DNA of 64,000 nt from Pseudooceanicola nanhaiensis (GTDB lineage Bacteria > Pseudomonadota > Alphaproteobacteria > Rhodobacterales > Rhodobacteraceae), in contig NZ_JAIUZP010000004.1 of assembly GCF_020171315.1 (NCBI RefSeq), forward strand, positions 533,102 to 597,101, written 5' to 3'. Both the position numbers and the translations under genes were made by a program. Numbering within the stretch: position 1 is the stretch's first letter; the number at the start of each line of letters is the position of its first letter. This document shows positions 1-8,891 of the stretch, in pieces. The notes beneath the pieces are model-generated. The model was not told where the DNA came from. It did no database searches and saw only the letters and a list, made by a program, of their open reading frames with translations.

Positions 1-720
1 GTCGCCGACGATGCCGTCGATATGGACCGGAACCGGACGCTTGCCCTCGCGGTCGCTGACGCTCTGCAACAGGCGCTTGGTATCCGTCAGGGCACGCTCC
101 CGGTCGCGGGCGATCCGGCGGCGGAACCGCAGGGCCTGTTCCAAGAGCGAGGCGACCATGGTCAGGACCCGGATGTCGCTGTCCGTGTTGTGGATCACCC
201 CGTCGTCGTGGCTGCGGAAGGCGCAGAGCACCCCCAGCACGAAATGGCTGCGCTCGGGGTCGCGGATCGGGACGGCAAAGACGCTCTGCCCCACGCCGCG
301 CAGGCGCTTGGGCACCGCCTCGACGCCGAATTCCTCCGCTAGGTCAAAGGAGACGAGCGGCACGCCCGAGCGGAAGACGATCCGCACGACCTCGTCCGGG
401 ATGACCTCTTCGGCGGGGGCGCCATCGCTGCGGGCAAAGGCAGTGGCGGCGATACTGTAGGGGTTCACGGCCCCCTTGCCCGCGGCCGCGCCCTGATCCG
501 ACAACAGGGCAAGCACCCCGTGTCGCAAGTCCAGGAAGGACGACAGCACGTTCAGGATGTCGGGCACGATGTCGATCGGGTCTGGCGCGACCGCGAAGGA
601 CTTGGCGATCTCGAAAACCGCGTCGAGTGCCAGCCTGTCCCGGCTGGCGGATGCGCCGCGTCCCTTCTGGGCACGGGCGACAGTTTGAGTGGAGTCGTCT
701 TGCATTGCACTGGCAGTCAT
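1..720 (-). CDS. nifA: Nif-specific transcriptional activator NifA, N-terminal part (cut by left edge)
   Basis: Bacterial enhancer-binding protein that activates sigma-54 nif promoters. Only the first 240 residues are present. They start at the ATG ending at 720 and read without a stop to base 1. They form the sensory GAF domain (about residues 30-190) followed by a linker. The last visible residues, GIVGD, match the start of the AAA+ domain, where NifA proteins typically read GIVGDS. A ribosome-binding site (GGAG) lies just upstream. It follows rpoN with a 240-base gap that probably holds its own promoter. The AAA+ and DNA-binding domains lie outside the window, so NifA is inferred from the GAF sequence and context; AnfA or VnfA is less likely. 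Confidence 0.88.
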   Translation of the reverse strand, partial: MTASAMQDDSTQTVARAQKGRGASASRDRLALDAVFEIAKSFAVAPDPIDIVPDILNVLSSFLDLRHGVLALLSDQGAAAGKGAVNPYSIAATAFARSDGAPAEEVIPDEVVRIVFRSGVPLVSFDLAEEFGVEAVPKRLRGVGQSVFAVPIRDPERSHFVLGVLCAFRSHDDGVIHNTDSDIRVLTMVASLLEQALRFRRRIARDRERALTDTKRLLQSVSDREGKRPVPVHIDGIVGD

Positions 721-960
721 GGCTGGCACTCCAAGGTGTTCTCAGTTCCTCCCGAACGTCCTGGATAGTCCGCCGACGCAGCCCGTCCTCCACAGGCCGC
801 ACGCGACCTGCCCAATTTAACAGAGAATTAAAATTCGCTTCGATTCTTTCATTCAAAAGGCTTTTTTTTGCTGGCTTTGGCCAAATCCGGCATTTGGCTG
901 CACAGGGTTTCGGCACCCGCCCCGGTTGTTCGCGGAAAAGCGCCGACCCGGGGCGGCGTT
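721..960 (-). other. rpoN-nifA intergenic region with an AT-rich stretch and hairpin
   Basis: 240 bases between the rpoN stop and the nifA start. A perfect 7-bp stem (GCCAAAT/ATTTGGC, 880-898) with a 5-base loop lies in the first third. It is followed on the coding strand by an A-run rather than a T-run, so it is not a typical terminator. The AT-rich part at about 800-870 could hold a housekeeping-type nifA promoter. No -24/-12 motif was seen here. Confidence 0.4.
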
Positions 961-2247
961 TCAGCCTGCAAGGGCCCGGCGGCGGCGCTCGTAAGAAGAC
1001 GCCAGCCCGAGGGTCGAGCGGTACTTGGCCACCGTCCGGCGCGCCAGTTGCAGGCCGGACCGCTCTGCCAGGGCCACGATGGCATCGTCGCTCAGCGGGT
1101 TCTTCGGGTCTTCGCGGCGCACTGCCTCCTCGACGAAGCCGAGCGCCCGGTCGCGCGAGATCGCGGGCGCCCCGGCGGCGGTGGAGACCGGGCGGGAGAA
1201 GAAGGCCCGCAGCGGCAGGGCGCGGGTCGGGGTCTGGATCATCCGGCCCGAAACGGCACGGCTGACGGTGGAGGCATGGACCCCCAGTTCGGTGGCCACG
1301 TCCTCCAGCGTCAGGGGCGTCAGCCGCGCCGGGCCGCTGTCGAGGAAGGCGCCCTGCCGCGCCACCAGAACGGCGGCCGTGCGCAGCAGCGTGTCGCCGC
1401 GCCGTTCGATCGCCAGCGCCAGCGCCCGCGCCTCGGCCAGGGCCTTGCGCCGGGCCTTGCGCGCGGCAAGGTCGGCGACGCTCTCGGTCAGCCCGTCCTC
1501 CTGCACGGTGATCGTCGGCGTGGTCGCGCGGTTCAGTTCCACCGTCCAGCCCCCGGGGCCGCGGGTCGCGATCAGGTCGGGCGGGAAAACCGCCGCGGGC
1601 ACATGGTCGAAGGCCAGCCCCGGCTTGGGGTCCAGCCCGCGGATCTGTGCCGCGATGTCGGGAATGTCGGAAGGTTCGCAATCGCACAGGTCCGCCAGTT
1701 CGGCGGTGCGCCCCTCGGCCAGCAGGTCGAGGTTGGCCAGCAGCATCTCCACTTCCCAGGTCAGGATGTCGGCCTCGCGCGCCTGAAGCGTCAGGCATTC
1801 GGCCAGCGAGCGGGCGAAGAGGCCGGTCGGCTCGAACCCCTGCAGGCGGGTCAGCACCGCCTCGGCCCGGGCCTGCGGCACCCCGGCCTGCAGCGCCAGC
1901 GTCTCGACCCCGAGGCCCAGCCAGCCGGTCGGCTCCAGCGCCTCGGCAAAGCGCAGGGCCAGCATGTGGTCGGCGGGATCGTCGAAGGCCAGTTCGATCT
2001 GCTCGGCCACATGGGCCATCAGACTGGGCCGGTCTGCGGCCACGGCGGCCACGGCGTCAAAGCTCTCTCCGCCGCGCGCCGCAAAGGCCGCGGGCGGGCG
2101 GTAGCGCAGGAAGGGATTGCTTTCCGCCTGCTCCGCCAGATGATCCGAGAGGTCGTCGGACGACATGCCGAGGATGGAGAGGGACTGGAGCATCTGCCCC
2201 CCCATCTGCATCACCTGGCGCTGAGAAACCGTCTGAACGAGTTGCAT
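961..2247 (-). CDS. rpoN: RNA polymerase sigma-54 factor RpoN
   Basis: Sigma factor that recognises -24/-12 promoters and needs an activator such as NifA. It has 428 residues. The N-terminal glutamine-rich region I is short (starting MQLVQTVSQRQVMQM), followed by the core-binding region, a helix-turn-helix near residues 300-345 (LEDVATELGVHASTVSRAV) and the RpoN box ARRTVAKYR at about 402-410. It lies between bfr and nifA in a nif island whose promoters are of the sigma-54 type, so it is probably the nif-dedicated copy; Rhodobacter relatives often have several rpoN paralogues. The 170-base gap upstream shows no clear promoter. Confidence 0.95.
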   Translation of the reverse strand: MQLVQTVSQRQVMQMGGQMLQSLSILGMSSDDLSDHLAEQAESNPFLRYRPPAAFAARGGESFDAVAAVAADRPSLMAHVAEQIELAFDDPADHMLALRFAEALEPTGWLGLGVETLALQAGVPQARAEAVLTRLQGFEPTGLFARSLAECLTLQAREADILTWEVEMLLANLDLLAEGRTAELADLCDCEPSDIPDIAAQIRGLDPKPGLAFDHVPAAVFPPDLIATRGPGGWTVELNRATTPTITVQEDGLTESVADLAARKARRKALAEARALALAIERRGDTLLRTAAVLVARQGAFLDSGPARLTPLTLEDVATELGVHASTVSRAVSGRMIQTPTRALPLRAFFSRPVSTAAGAPAISRDRALGFVEEAVRREDPKNPLSDDAIVALAERSGLQLARRTVAKYRSTLGLASSYERRRRALAG

Positions 2248-2417
2248 GACGCGATCCTACCTCTTGTTGCCGCGTGGCCGGAGGGCCACGTGCCCCCGCC
2301 GGCCCTGCCCCGGCCCCTGCCGCCCCCGCCCTGCCGCCTTTTTCGCCATATCAAGGGCCGAGGGGCCCCCGGACAGGCGGGCGACGGGGACAGGTGCGGC
2401 GGACCGGGACAAGGGAC

Positions 2418-2909
2418 TCACGCCTCCGGCACCGTGTTGGCGGGCTCGGCGTTGAGTTGCGCGAAGTTCTGCGGCCCCACCGCCTCGAAGAGTTCGAGCT
2501 GGGTTTCGAGGTAGTCGATGTGGCCTTCCTCGTCCGCCATCAGCGTCTCGAAGAGCTTCATGGTGACGTAATCGCCCTCGGCGGCGCAGACCTCGCGGGC
2601 CTCCTTGTAGAGCGCGCGGGCGGAATACTCCGCCTCGAGGTCACATTTCATCGTTTCCTCGGGCGTCTCGCCGATGCGCAGCGGGTCGAGGGTCTGAAGG
2701 TTCGGGTGCCCTTCGAGGAAGATGATCCGGTCGATCAGATTGTCCGCATGGCCCATCTCCTCGATGCTTTCCTCGCGGCTCTTCGCCCCCATCTTCTGGA
2801 GCCCCCAGTCCATCTGGAGCCGGTAGTGCAGCCAGTACTGGCTCACCGCCGTCAGCTCGTGGCGGAGTGCCTTGTTGAGGTAGTCGATGACCTTTGCGTT
2901 GCCCTTCAT
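2418..2909 (-). CDS. bfr: Bacterioferritin
   Basis: Iron-storage protein of 163 residues forming a 24-subunit cage that oxidises and stores iron in the cytoplasm. The sequence shows the four-helix ferritin fold and the bacterioferritin start [19 protein letters not shown]. Family-typical acidic ferroxidase-centre residues are visible, for example [14 protein letters not shown] near residues 45-60 and [12 protein letters not shown] near 125-136. The neighbouring bfd gene encodes its usual iron-release partner. Its place in the nif island fits the high iron demand of nitrogenase. The start has a good GGAGAG ribosome-binding site. Confidence 0.95.
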   Translation of the reverse strand: MKGNAKVIDYLNKALRHELTAVSQYWLHYRLQMDWGLQKMGAKSREESIEEMGHADNLIDRIIFLEGHPNLQTLDPLRIGETPEETMKCDLEAEYSARALYKEAREVCAAEGDYVTMKLFETLMADEEGHIDYLETQLELFEAVGPQNFAQLNAEPANTVPEA

Positions 2910-2933
2910 GGGTCTCTCCTTCTGGTGTGTATC

Positions 2934-3140
2934 TCAGGACGCCCCGGCGCGGACCGCGGCGGCGTGATCGGTGATGGTTCGGTTGATCAGGCTGCTGCAG
3001 GCGCCGCAGCAGACGGTCCGGCCGCACAGGCGGAACACCCGGCCCGGGCTGACCTCTTCCGCCGCCCCGGTGTCGAGCACCTGCGCAGTGGCGGCGCGGA
3101 CCTCGGAACAGGTCAGGCGGTTGCAGGAACATAGGATCAT
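2934..3140 (-). CDS. bfd: Bacterioferritin-associated ferredoxin (BFD-like [2Fe-2S] protein)
   Basis: Small [2Fe-2S] protein of 68 residues. In known systems Bfd docks on bacterioferritin and reduces the stored ferric iron for release. Cys4 and Cys6 (CSC) plus the CCGAC motif at residues 44-48 give the four-cysteine BFD signature. The start overlaps the modC stop (ATGA), so it is translationally coupled to modC, and bfr follows 24 bases downstream. The same fold occurs as the central domain of NifU, so another electron-transfer role is possible. Confidence 0.85.
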   Translation of the reverse strand: MILCSCNRLTCSEVRAATAQVLDTGAAEEVSPGRVFRLCGRTVCCGACSSLINRTITDHAAAVRAGAS

Positions 3141-3850
3141 GCCCGCCCCCCTGCCCGCAGCGGCAGGGCCCCGCCCCCGACCGGCACAAGGCGACAGCCC
3201 CGCGTGGTGCCCGCGCGGACCGGCCCCGCGATGCGGCCGCCCTCCATGGTCACCACCTCGCGGCAAAGCTGGCGGACTTCCTCGGGGGCGTGGCTGATGA
3301 AGATCATCGGGATCCCGGTGCGCCCCTGCACCCGCGCGATCAGCTCGAGCGTGCGGGCCTTCAGACCCGGGTCGAGCGCGGAAACCGGCTCGTCCAGCAG
3401 GAGGAGGTCGGGTTCGGCCATCAGGGCGCGGGCAATCGCGGCCCGCTGGCGTTCGCCGCCCGACAGCCGGCCGGGCCGGGCCTCCAGCAGATGCGCAAGG
3501 TCGAGCGCCTCGACCACCTCGTGCCAGAAGTCGGTGCCACGGTTGCGCGCGCCATAGGCGAGGTTCCGGGCCACCGACATATGCGGGAAGAGCAGCCCGT
3601 CCTGAAACACCACGCCGATGCCGCGCCGCGCGGGCCGCAGGTTGATCCGGGCCGTGCTGTCGAAGATCTGCCGCCCCGCCACGCGGATGCAGCCCCGCGC
3701 CGGCGTCACATGTCCGGCGAGGCAGGAAAACAGCGTCGACTTGCCAGACCCGGAGGGCCCGATCAGCCCGATGATGCCGTGCGCCTCCAGTTCGAGGTCG
3801 ACGCGAAGGCTGAAATCGCCCTGCCGGTGGTCGATGTGGATCTCGATCAT
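3137..3850 (-). CDS. modC: Molybdate ABC transporter ATP-binding protein ModC, short form
   Basis: ATPase that drives molybdate uptake through ModB. It has 237 residues, with Walker A GPSGSGKST near residue 32, signature LSGGERQRAAIARAL, Walker B LLLLDEP and the H-loop ISHAPEE. Typical ModC proteins have about 350 residues and end in a molybdate-binding Mop (TOBE) domain. Here the protein stops soon after the ATPase fold, so that regulatory domain is missing. I chose the ATG ending at 3850, which overlaps the end of modB. It is in one operon with modA, modB and the downstream bfd. Confidence 0.88.
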   Translation of the reverse strand: MIEIHIDHRQGDFSLRVDLELEAHGIIGLIGPSGSGKSTLFSCLAGHVTPARGCIRVAGRQIFDSTARINLRPARRGIGVVFQDGLLFPHMSVARNLAYGARNRGTDFWHEVVEALDLAHLLEARPGRLSGGERQRAAIARALMAEPDLLLLDEPVSALDPGLKARTLELIARVQGRTGIPMIFISHAPEEVRQLCREVVTMEGGRIAGPVRAGTTRGCRLVPVGGGALPLRAGGRA

Positions 3851-4545
3851 GCCGTGACCCCCTGCATCGGGGCCACCCGCCGGGCAATCAGCTCCGAGGC
3901 CATCAGGGCCGCCCCGGCAAGGGCCAGCGACAGCAGGCACAGCCGCAGCGCCGCCGCCTCTCCGCCCGGGCTCTGCGTGACGGAGAAGAGCGCCAGTGGC
4001 AGGGTCTGGGTCCGGCCCGGGATATTGCCGGCCAGCGTGATCGTGGCGCCGAATTCGCCCACCGCGCGGGCAAAGGCCAGCGTGATGCCGGTCAGGATGC
4101 CCGGTGCCATCAGCGGCAGCGTGACGGTCAGGAAGATGCGGGCCTCCGAGGCGCCCAGTGACCGGGCGGCACGGGCAAAGCGCGGGTCGATCGCCTCTGC
4201 CGACTGGCGGATCGCGCGGACCATCAGCGGGAAGCCCACCACGGCGCAGGCGATTACCACCGCCTGCGGGGTAAAGGCGATGCGGATGCCGAAGAGCGCC
4301 CCGAGCGGCGCGCCGATGGGCCCGTTGCGGCCCAGCAGGAGCAGCAGCAGGTAGCCCAGCACCACCGGCGGCAGCACCAGCGGCAGGTGCACCACGGCGT
4401 TGAGCGCCGCATGCCCCGGGAAGCGCCGGGTGCCGAGCAGCCAGCCCAGCCCCACCGCCAGCGGCAGCGAGACCAGCACGGCCCAGCCCGAGGCGGAGAG
4501 CGAGAGCATCAGCGCCTCGCGTTCAAGGGCGGTGAGCGGCGTCAT
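3847..4545 (-). CDS. modB: Molybdate ABC transporter permease ModB
   Basis: Inner-membrane permease of 232 residues with about five membrane segments. It carries the binding-protein-dependent transport signature, the EAA loop (RSLGASEARIFLTVTLPLMAPG, residues about 128-149), which contacts ModC. The stretch AVGEFGATITLAGNIPGRTQTL is highly characteristic of ModB/CysT permeases. The start overlaps the modA stop and its stop overlaps the modC start, so the three are translationally coupled. It supplies molybdenum for FeMo-cofactor. Confidence 0.93.
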   Translation of the reverse strand: MTPLTALEREALMLSLSASGWAVLVSLPLAVGLGWLLGTRRFPGHAALNAVVHLPLVLPPVVLGYLLLLLLGRNGPIGAPLGALFGIRIAFTPQAVVIACAVVGFPLMVRAIRQSAEAIDPRFARAARSLGASEARIFLTVTLPLMAPGILTGITLAFARAVGEFGATITLAGNIPGRTQTLPLALFSVTQSPGGEAAALRLCLLSLALAGAALMASELIARRVAPMQGVTA

Positions 4546-5285
4546 CAGTCGCCCTCCGGCGGCAGGAAGCCGAAGCGCGCCAGCACGGCCGCGCCCTCGG
4601 GCCCGGCAAGGTAGGCGATCAGGGCGGCCCCGCCCTCGGGGTCTTCGCCCTGGGCGACGGGGGCGATCAGGTAGCGGATCGGCGGGTGGCTGTCCTCCGG
4701 CACGGTCCAGACCACGGTCACGCCCGGCTGGCCTGCGGCGTCACTGGCATAGACCAGCCCGAGCGCCGCCTCGCCCGAGGCGACGGCCGCCACGGTGGCC
4801 AGCGTGTTGCGCATGGGCACGAGCGCCGCACCCGCAGCCCCCCAGAGACCGAGGCTTTCCAGCGCGGCCTTGCCATAGGCGCCCACCGGCGCGGTCTGGG
4901 GATCGGCCATGGCGAAATGTTCGCCCTCCAGCCGGGCGGCCATCGCCTCGGGCTGCAGCGGCGCGGCACCTGCGGGCGCGATCAGCACCAGCCGGTTCGA
5001 CATCAGCGTGACGACATCCTCGTCGCGCACGAGGCCCGCCTCGACGAGGTAGCGCATCCACTTCGGATTGGCCGAGAGGAAGACATCCGCGGGCGCCCCC
5101 TGCTCGATCTGGCGGGCCAGCATCCCCGAGGCGCCATAGGAGGTCAGCGCCGGGGTGCCGCCTTCGGCCAATGCCGCGTCGAGCGCCTTGCCGGTGGAGG
5201 CGGCGGCCAGCAGCATCGGTTCGGCCTGTGCGGGGGCCTGTGCAGTCAAGGCAAGCAGGAGCGTGGCGAGAAGGGTCCGGATCAT
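4545..5285 (-). CDS. modA: Molybdate-binding periplasmic protein ModA
   Basis: Substrate-binding protein of the molybdate transporter, 246 residues. The first about 21 residues (MIRTLLATLLLALTAQAPAQA) form a Sec signal peptide. The mature part starts EPMLLAAAST and contains the ModA segments SYGASGMLARQIEQGAPADVFLSAN and FAMADPQTAPVGAYGKAAL. It follows nifW by 10 bases and overlaps modB. It captures molybdate in the periplasm. Confidence 0.93.
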   Translation of the reverse strand: MIRTLLATLLLALTAQAPAQAEPMLLAAASTGKALDAALAEGGTPALTSYGASGMLARQIEQGAPADVFLSANPKWMRYLVEAGLVRDEDVVTLMSNRLVLIAPAGAAPLQPEAMAARLEGEHFAMADPQTAPVGAYGKAALESLGLWGAAGAALVPMRNTLATVAAVASGEAALGLVYASDAAGQPGVTVVWTVPEDSHPPIRYLIAPVAQGEDPEGGAALIAYLAGPEGAAVLARFGFLPPEGD

Positions 5286-5295
5286 CGCAGCGCCC

Positions 5296-5649
5296 TCACC
5301 CGGCCTTGGGCGCGAGGGTGAGGCTTTCGATCCCCACGAACCGCGCCTTCTGCTTGGCCTCCTCGTCCTTGAAGACCTTGAAGACCTTCTCCTTCAGCGG
5401 TGTGCTCTCGACGAAATCCCCGTAGGCCCGGGCCAGCGTCTCGCGGCAGGCCATGCGGATGTCGGGGGCATCCATGCCGGTGAACTCCGCCTGCGACAGG
5501 TAGCTGCCGAAGCGCTTCATGATGTGCAGCCGGGCGACGTTCAGCACGGCCGGCTCATAGGGCAGCGCGAGATAGGCAAAGATGTCCTCGGCGGAGGACA
5601 GGCGCCCGATCTGGGCGAGGATGTCGTCTTCGGGAAGCGTGTCGGTCAT
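5296..5649 (-). CDS. nifW: Nitrogenase stabilising/protective protein NifW
   Basis: 117-residue protein. NifW is known to associate with the MoFe protein and to be needed for full activity, probably in maturation or oxygen protection. Family features include the N-terminal LSSAEDIFAYLALPYE, the central RLHIMKRFGSYL and the C-terminal ESTPLKEKVFKVFKD. It lies between cysE and modA in the nifU-led operon, about 95 bases after cysE and 10 bases before modA. Confidence 0.93.
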   Translation of the reverse strand: MTDTLPEDDILAQIGRLSSAEDIFAYLALPYEPAVLNVARLHIMKRFGSYLSQAEFTGMDAPDIRMACRETLARAYGDFVESTPLKEKVFKVFKDEEAKQKARFVGIESLTLAPKAG

Positions 5650-5744
5650 CGGGGCTCTCCTTGCTGCTGTCGGATGTCGGACGTTGCTGCTCTCGGGTCT
5701 TGCTGCCGCGGGGCCGGGACGATCCGCCCGGGTCTCGGCGCGGC

Positions 5745-6482
5745 TCAGTTCGGACGATGGCTGTATGGCGGTGTCTGCGGCGCGGGGGCGGCGCCCTCGC
5801 CGCAGGCGGGCGACGGCGCGGGGCGGGCCGGATCGCGGGCCGCCAGCCGCGCCTCGAGGAAGGCGACACGATCGGCCAGCTGGGCCAGCGCCCGGCCCAC
5901 CGGATCGGGCACGAGGTGATGGTCAAGATCGACGCGCCCGCCCTGCCCCGTGCGCGGCCGGTCGGTGCGCACGATGCGGGCCGGGATGCCGACCACGGTC
6001 GCCTCGGCGGGCACGCTTTCCACGACGACGGAATTGGCGCCGACGCGGGCCCCGGCCTCCACGGTGATCGGCCCGAGGATCTTGGCACCGGCCCCCACCA
6101 TGACGCCATCGCCGAGGGTCGGATGCCGCTTGCCGGGCGACCACGAGGTGCCGCCGAGGGTGACACCGTGGTAGAGCGTCACGCCCTCCCCGATCTCGGC
6201 GGTTTCGCCGATGACGACGCCCGCCCCGTGGTCGATGAAGAGGCCGGGCCCGATCCGGGCCGCCGGGTGGATGTCGATCCCCGTCGCCATGCGCGCAAGG
6301 TAGGACAGCACGCGGGCCGTGCCGCGCCAGCCCCGCTGCCAGAGCCCATGGGCAATCCGGTGGGAGAAGAGCGCGTGCAGCCCGGGATAGGTCAGCGCCG
6401 TCTCCACCGGGCCGCGCGCGGCGGGATCGCGGTTGCGGATGGCGGCGAAATCGGCGCGGACGAGGGAGCGGAAGCCGGTCAT
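5745..6482 (-). CDS. cysE: Serine O-acetyltransferase (CysE/NifP type)
   Basis: Makes O-acetylserine, the precursor of cysteine, and so feeds sulfur to NifS. It has 245 residues. An N-terminal helical domain is followed by a left-handed beta helix of hexapeptide repeats with the catalytic-site segment [15 protein letters not shown] and the following YHGVTLGGT. The start overlaps the nifV stop (ATGA). Azotobacter nif clusters carry a comparable nif-dedicated gene called nifP. The C-terminal tail is alanine/proline-rich. Confidence 0.92.
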   Translation of the reverse strand: MTGFRSLVRADFAAIRNRDPAARGPVETALTYPGLHALFSHRIAHGLWQRGWRGTARVLSYLARMATGIDIHPAARIGPGLFIDHGAGVVIGETAEIGEGVTLYHGVTLGGTSWSPGKRHPTLGDGVMVGAGAKILGPITVEAGARVGANSVVVESVPAEATVVGIPARIVRTDRPRTGQGGRVDLDHHLVPDPVGRALAQLADRVAFLEARLAARDPARPAPSPACGEGAAPAPQTPPYSHRPN

Positions 6483-7654
6483 GCCACGTCCTCCCGGATC
6501 GCGGGGCCCCGGCGCGTCAGGCGGGCGACCATGCGGCGCAGGTCCTCGGCGGTCGCGGGGCGCTTGGCCCGCACGGCGTGGCGGCGCAGCAGGGGTTTCA
6601 GCCCCTGGGCGATGGCCTCGTCCGAGGGCAGCCCGGCCTCGGCCAGCGCCGCGCGCAGCCCGGCGATGCCGGAATGCTTGCCGATCACGATGCGCCGCTC
6701 GCGCCCGAAACGGGCGGGCGCGCAGCGCGGGTCCTCGTAGGTGTCGGCCTGCTTGAGGATCGCATCGACGTGGATGCCCGCCTCATGGGCAAAGACAAGC
6801 GCGCCGCTGATCGGCTTGGCCGGGTGCAGGGCCCGCCCCGAGGCGCGGGCGACGGTTTCGGAAAGCGCGGGCAGCGCGCAGAGGTCAAGGCCGGTTGCCA
6901 CGCCTCCGGCCTCCAGCGCGGCTCCGACCTCTTCCAGCGCGGCGTTGCCGGCGCGTTCCCCCAGCCCGTTCACGGTGACCGAGAGATGCGAGGCCCCGGC
7001 GAATGCGGCCATCATCGTGTTGGCCGTCGCCATGCCAAAATCATTGTGGGCGTGGAATTCCAGCGGCAGGCCGACCTGCCCCACCAGCTCCGCCACGAGA
7101 CGGTAGGCGGCCATCGGATCGAGCAGGCCCAGCGTATCCGCGATGCGGAAGCGGACCGCCCCCGCCGCGGCGGCGACCTGCGCCAGACGGGCAAGGAAGG
7201 CGGGATCGGCCCGGCTGGCATCCTCGGCCCCGACCGAGACCTCCAACCCCCGCTGGCTGGCGCAATAGACCAGCCCCGCGGTTTCGCTCAGGGCCCAGGC
7301 ACGATCCGTACCGAGCTTGCCCGAGAGCTGCCGGTCGGAGGTCGGCACGGCGAAATGCACCCGCCGCACCCCGGTCTTGGCGGCCATGTCGAGGTCATGC
7401 ATCCGCAGGCGGCACCAGGCCACCGGCACCGCCCGGCGCAGGCCACGCGTGAGCGCCCGGATATCGGTGACCTCGTCATAGCCCATGGCGGGAATGCCGA
7501 TCTCGATCTCGGCCACGCCCGCGCAGTCCAGCGCGTGGGCGATGGCCTTCTTCTCGGCGAAGGAGAACGCCACCCCCGCCGTCTGTTCCCCGTCGCGCAA
7601 CGTGGTATCGCAGATCGCGACGCTGCGGGGGCGGGTCTGGGGGTCCATGAACAT
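6479..7654 (-). CDS. nifV: Homocitrate synthase NifV
   Basis: Condenses acetyl-CoA and 2-oxoglutarate to homocitrate, the organic ligand of FeMo-cofactor. It has 391 residues in a TIM-barrel aldolase fold. The N-terminal [17 protein letters not shown] carries the metal-binding Asp and catalytic Arg, and [10 protein letters not shown] carries the HxH metal ligands. The segment [14 protein letters not shown] is also typical. The C-terminal leucine-regulatory domain of LeuA is absent, as usual for NifV. It follows nifS with a 20-base gap and overlaps cysE. Confidence 0.95.
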   Translation of the reverse strand: MFMDPQTRPRSVAICDTTLRDGEQTAGVAFSFAEKKAIAHALDCAGVAEIEIGIPAMGYDEVTDIRALTRGLRRAVPVAWCRLRMHDLDMAAKTGVRRVHFAVPTSDRQLSGKLGTDRAWALSETAGLVYCASQRGLEVSVGAEDASRADPAFLARLAQVAAAAGAVRFRIADTLGLLDPMAAYRLVAELVGQVGLPLEFHAHNDFGMATANTMMAAFAGASHLSVTVNGLGERAGNAALEEVGAALEAGGVATGLDLCALPALSETVARASGRALHPAKPISGALVFAHEAGIHVDAILKQADTYEDPRCAPARFGRERRIVIGKHSGIAGLRAALAEAGLPSDEAIAQGLKPLLRRHAVRAKRPATAEDLRRMVARLTRRGPAIREDVA

Positions 7655-7674
7655 GGCGTTCTCCTTTCGCGGGA

Positions 7675-8880
7675 TCAGGCGTAGGCCGGGGCGAAGCCGT
7701 CAGGCCGCGCGCCTTCCTCGGACCAGAAGGGCGACATCTGCCGCAGGCCCGCGATGATGTCGGGCATCACCTCCAGCACGCGGTCGATCTCGGCCTCGGT
7801 CGTCTCCCGCGAGAGCGAGAAGCGGATAGCGCCATGGGCGGCGGTGAAGGGAATGTCCATCGCCCGCAGCACGTGGGACGGCTCCAGCGAGCCGCTGGTG
7901 CAGGCCGAGCCGGAGGAGGCCGCGATCCCGGCGGCATTCAGCTTGAGCAGGATCGCCTCGCCCTCGATGAACTCGAAAGCCACGGTCGTGGTATTGGGCA
8001 GCCGGTCGAGCGGATCGCCGGTGACGAAGCAATGGCCGATCTGCTGTACCAGCCCCTGTTCCAGCCGGTCACGCAGCGCCGCCATGCGGAGGTTGTCCTC
8101 GGCCATGGAGGTCAGCGCCAGTTCGGCGGCGCGGCCCAGCCCGATGATCGCGGGGGCATTCTCGGTCCCGGCGCGGCGGCCGCGTTCCTGGTGCCCGCCC
8201 CGCAGCAGGGCGCGGAACCGCGTGCCCTTGCGCAGGTAGAGCGCGCCGAGGCCCTTGGGCCCGTGCAGCTTGTGCGAGGAGAGCGACAGCATGTCGATCT
8301 CGGTCGTCTTGAGGTCGATCGGCACTTTGCCCACGGCCTGCACCGCGTCGGTGTGGAAGAGCGCGCCATGGGCATGGGCCATCTCGGCCAGCCCATCGAC
8401 CGGGAAGATCGTGCCGGTCTCGTTGTTGGCCCACATGAAGCTGACCACGGCGACCCGGTCGGACAGCGCCGCGCGGTAGGCGTCGATATCGAGACGGCCC
8501 TGACGGTCCACCGGGATGCGGTGAACGACGACGCCCTCGTGTTTCTCAAGCCAGTCGCACAGCGACAGGATCGCGGGATGTTCCACCGCCGAGGTGATCA
8601 CCTCGTTCCGGCCCTGCTGGACCTGAAGCGCCGAGCGCAGCGCCGTGTTGTTGGATTCCGTCCCGCCGGAGGTGAAGATGATCTCGTGATCGAACTCCGC
8701 GCCGATCAGCGCCTGAAGCGAGCGACGGGCCTGGCGCAGCGCGCCGCCAACCTCGGAGCCGAAGGCATGGATCGAGGAGGCATTGCCGAACTGCTCGGTG
8801 AAATAGGGCAGCATGGCCTCCACCACGTCGGGAAAGACCCGGGTGGTGGCGTTGTTGTCGAGGTAGATCGGGGTGGTCAT
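7675..8880 (-). CDS. nifS: Cysteine desulfurase NifS
   Basis: PLP enzyme of 401 residues that takes sulfur from cysteine for Fe-S cluster assembly on NifU. Visible features are the start MTTPIYLDNNATTR, the PLP lysine in SLSSHKLHGPKG, and the active-site cysteine in SSGSACTSGSLEPSHVL near residue 325. A threonine follows this cysteine where many NifS proteins have serine. It is directly downstream of nifU with an 11-base gap. Confidence 0.97.
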   Translation of the reverse strand: MTTPIYLDNNATTRVFPDVVEAMLPYFTEQFGNASSIHAFGSEVGGALRQARRSLQALIGAEFDHEIIFTSGGTESNNTALRSALQVQQGRNEVITSAVEHPAILSLCDWLEKHEGVVVHRIPVDRQGRLDIDAYRAALSDRVAVVSFMWANNETGTIFPVDGLAEMAHAHGALFHTDAVQAVGKVPIDLKTTEIDMLSLSSHKLHGPKGLGALYLRKGTRFRALLRGGHQERGRRAGTENAPAIIGLGRAAELALTSMAEDNLRMAALRDRLEQGLVQQIGHCFVTGDPLDRLPNTTTVAFEFIEGEAILLKLNAAGIAASSGSACTSGSLEPSHVLRAMDIPFTAAHGAIRFSLSRETTEAEIDRVLEVMPDIIAGLRQMSPFWSEEGARPDGFAPAYA

Positions 8881-8891
8881 CGCAGGTCTCC

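Noticed and set aside
880..898. Intrinsic terminator after rpoN
   Set aside because: The hairpin is followed on the coding strand by A-rich, not T-rich, sequence.
868..2514. Long plus-strand open frame across the rpoN region
   Set aside because: It is the mirror of rpoN in GC-rich DNA, has no family match and no ribosome-binding site, and rpoN on the other strand is unmistakable.
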